Assembly (NCBI RefSeq): GCF_008831285.2
Contig: NC_045150.1
Location: forward strand, 5,654,001 to 5,718,000
DNA length: 64,000 bases
Reading direction: 5' to 3'
Origin: Nymphaea colorata
Taxonomy: Eukaryota > Streptophyta > Magnoliopsida > Nymphaeales > Nymphaeaceae
The position numbers and the translations under genes are program-made. The notes beneath the pieces are model-generated. The model was not told the DNA's origin and made no database searches. It saw nothing but the letters and a program-made list of their open reading frames with translations. Numbering within the stretch: position 1 is the stretch's first letter; each line of letters begins with the position of its first letter. Below, one piece after another: positions 62,848 to 64,000 of the stretch.

Positions 62848-63045
62848 TATTAAGCACCACAACAAAATAAAACTTAGAAGCCAGTCCCAAAAGAGCCACA
62901 TTTTTTATGTTATCGGTTCCAAATTGGTGTACAAGCGTAAGTATTGAATATTAAGCACCACAACAAAATAAAACTTAGAAGCCAGTCCCAAAAGAGCCAC
63001 ATTTTTTATGTTATCGGTTCCAAATTGGTGTACAAGCGTAAGTAT
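62848..63045. repeat. tandem duplication of about 98 bp in the copia copy
   Basis: The unit starting attaagcaccacaacaaaat occurs at about 62850 and again at about 62949, nearly identical, both ending cgtaagtat. The first copia copy has only one unit, so this arose after the segment was copied or in this lineage. Confidence 0.9.
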
Positions 63046-63285
63046 AGTGTCAACAGATCCATAGCGAGATATAAAACTTACCTAATTGTAAAGCGATATC
63101 TACAATAAAGCCAACATTGTTTGAATCTGGCTCTCAATGTTGCTCAATGCAATTAGGAGGGGCGGTAGCTAGGCTTTGACAATACCTTTCTAAATAGGAT
63201 CCTAACTGAAGAAGTGCATATACTTCGGCCTAAAATATATGAACTGGTCTTGGTCACATCTGCAAACTTGAAAAATCCTTATATG

Positions 63286-63545
63286 TAGGGGTGGGCATCG
63301 GGCTAGGCCAAAACCGCCTCATTCAAAGTCAAGCCCGACCAACTTGGCTTGGGCCTGGGCACGAACCGGCTCTACTTCATTCATTTGAAAAAAAAAATCA
63401 AAATATTATATATATTTATTTATTTATTTATAAAGGGAAATATATAAAAATATAATTAAAATGAATAAAAAAATTTATCAGATCCAACCCACCCGGTTCA
63501 ACCAGGGCTGGGGCCGGGCGCCCGAAAGCCCGATGCCCACTCTTA
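63286..63545. mobile_element. hAT-like MITE, second copy at the homologous site
   Basis: 260 bp with the same ends as the 60581 element (left taggggtgggcatcgggct, right ending cgatgcccactctta). Flanks are cttatatg (63278-63285) and ctcatatg (63546-63553), the same target duplication with one change. The core differs by an extra (TTTA)n-like stretch at about 63412-63432. Confidence 0.9.
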
Positions 63546-64000
63546 CTCATATGGTCTCAAACATGTTTCAAGACTGGAAAAATAGAGCTCGGTTTTTGTT
63601 TTAGATCCTCTCTGATGAAGATCATTGAAAGGTTGGTAAGCATCTTTTCTGTTATCTCAATGGAAAAATAGAGCTCTGTTTGTGTTTTAGATCCCTTCCA
63701 GAGCCTCTACATTACAAGCCTTCGGCAACACAGATTGAGCTAGTTGTGTTGATGACAAGAAGTCGACTGATGGTTACGTAGTTTTCCTTGTTTCCAACAC
63801 AATCTCATGGTTCTCACGCAAACAAAGAGTTGCTTTTTGGAGCACAATGGCTGAATATAAGTAATTAGCTGGAAGAGTTTTAGAAATGCTATGGACATTA
63901 GCCTGACTAAAGGGAATGTAATTTCACATAAAGAAACCCCTCATCTTATGGTGTGACAATGTGGGAGCTCTTTATTTAGCATCGAATCCGATCTTTCATG

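Larger units (their letters stand above)
62659..64000 (+). mobile_element. second partial copy of the plus-strand copia element, runs off the window
   Basis: Corresponds to about 60013-61290 of the first copy: reverse transcriptase remnant, MITE insertion at the same site, then RNase H remnant. Nucleotide similarity is high but both copies carry many differences. Its left edge begins within the pol region, next to the MITE remnant, so it is not an independent full insertion. Confidence 0.9.

Noticed and set aside
1..64000. CRISPR array, bacterial operon or organelle DNA
   Set aside because: Intron-rich plant nuclear genes throughout; tandem repeats lack the regular repeat-spacer form; no organelle genes seen.

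Overview
This is nuclear DNA of a flowering plant. Six loci are recognisable: five protein-coding genes and one tRNA gene. Four of the five protein genes are split by GT-AG introns, and both tRNA-Cys promoter boxes are plant-like. About three quarters of the window is AT-rich sequence between or inside genes, full of (TA)n and (GA)n microsatellites, small terminal-inverted-repeat elements (MITEs) and worn Ty1/copia retrotransposons. I cannot name the species. The density of old insertions suggests a non-compact genome.

Layout. 0.2-5.6 kb (minus): a complete 14-exon E2F transcription factor gene (472 aa reconstructed, every splice junction in phase), with an E2F-type site in its own upstream region. 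5.6-9.0 kb: intergenic, with a minus-strand copia RNase H fragment. 9.0-12.5 kb (minus): a complete 6-exon GMP synthase gene (530 aa). 12.5-17.1 kb: intergenic, with GC-richer blocks that could be upstream non-coding exons, an orphan pair of E2F-type sites and one MITE. 17.16 kb (plus): tRNA-Cys(GCA). 18.2-24.3 kb (plus): an NSRP1/CCDC55-like splicing-speckle protein gene (303 aa, four coding exons plus likely 5' UTR exons). 24.3-28.5 kb: intergenic, with a long foldback element. 28.5-32.6 kb (minus): a LOG-type cytokinin-activating phosphoribohydrolase gene (6 coding exons, 197 aa as read) with a MITE in an intron and another just upstream. 32.7-37.4 kb: MITEs, a copia gag/protease fragment, and local duplications separated by long (TA)n tracts. 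37.4-43.1 kb: a rearranged segmental duplication carrying two oppositely oriented, independently broken copies of a small two-helix membrane-protein gene. 44.8-46.2 kb (minus): an intronless, GC-rich A1-family aspartyl protease gene whose first active-site motif reads DTS instead of DTG. 46.3-53.9 kb: mostly nothing recognisable. 53.9-64.0 kb: two degenerate copia elements head to head, then a second partial copy of one of them running off the window.

The genes do not form a functional cluster. E2F (cell cycle), GMP synthase (purine synthesis), NSRP1 (splicing) and tRNA-Cys are housekeeping; LOG (cytokinin activation) and the protease are members of larger plant families. I found no convincing new multi-gene system. 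The strongest unusual signals are structural: the duplication-inversion at 37-43 kb, a hAT-like MITE fixed in a copia element before that element was itself duplicated, (TA)n tracts separating direct duplications at three sites, the foldback element at 27.4-27.75 kb, and a duplicated branch point plus 3' splice site upstream of the NSRP1-like gene.
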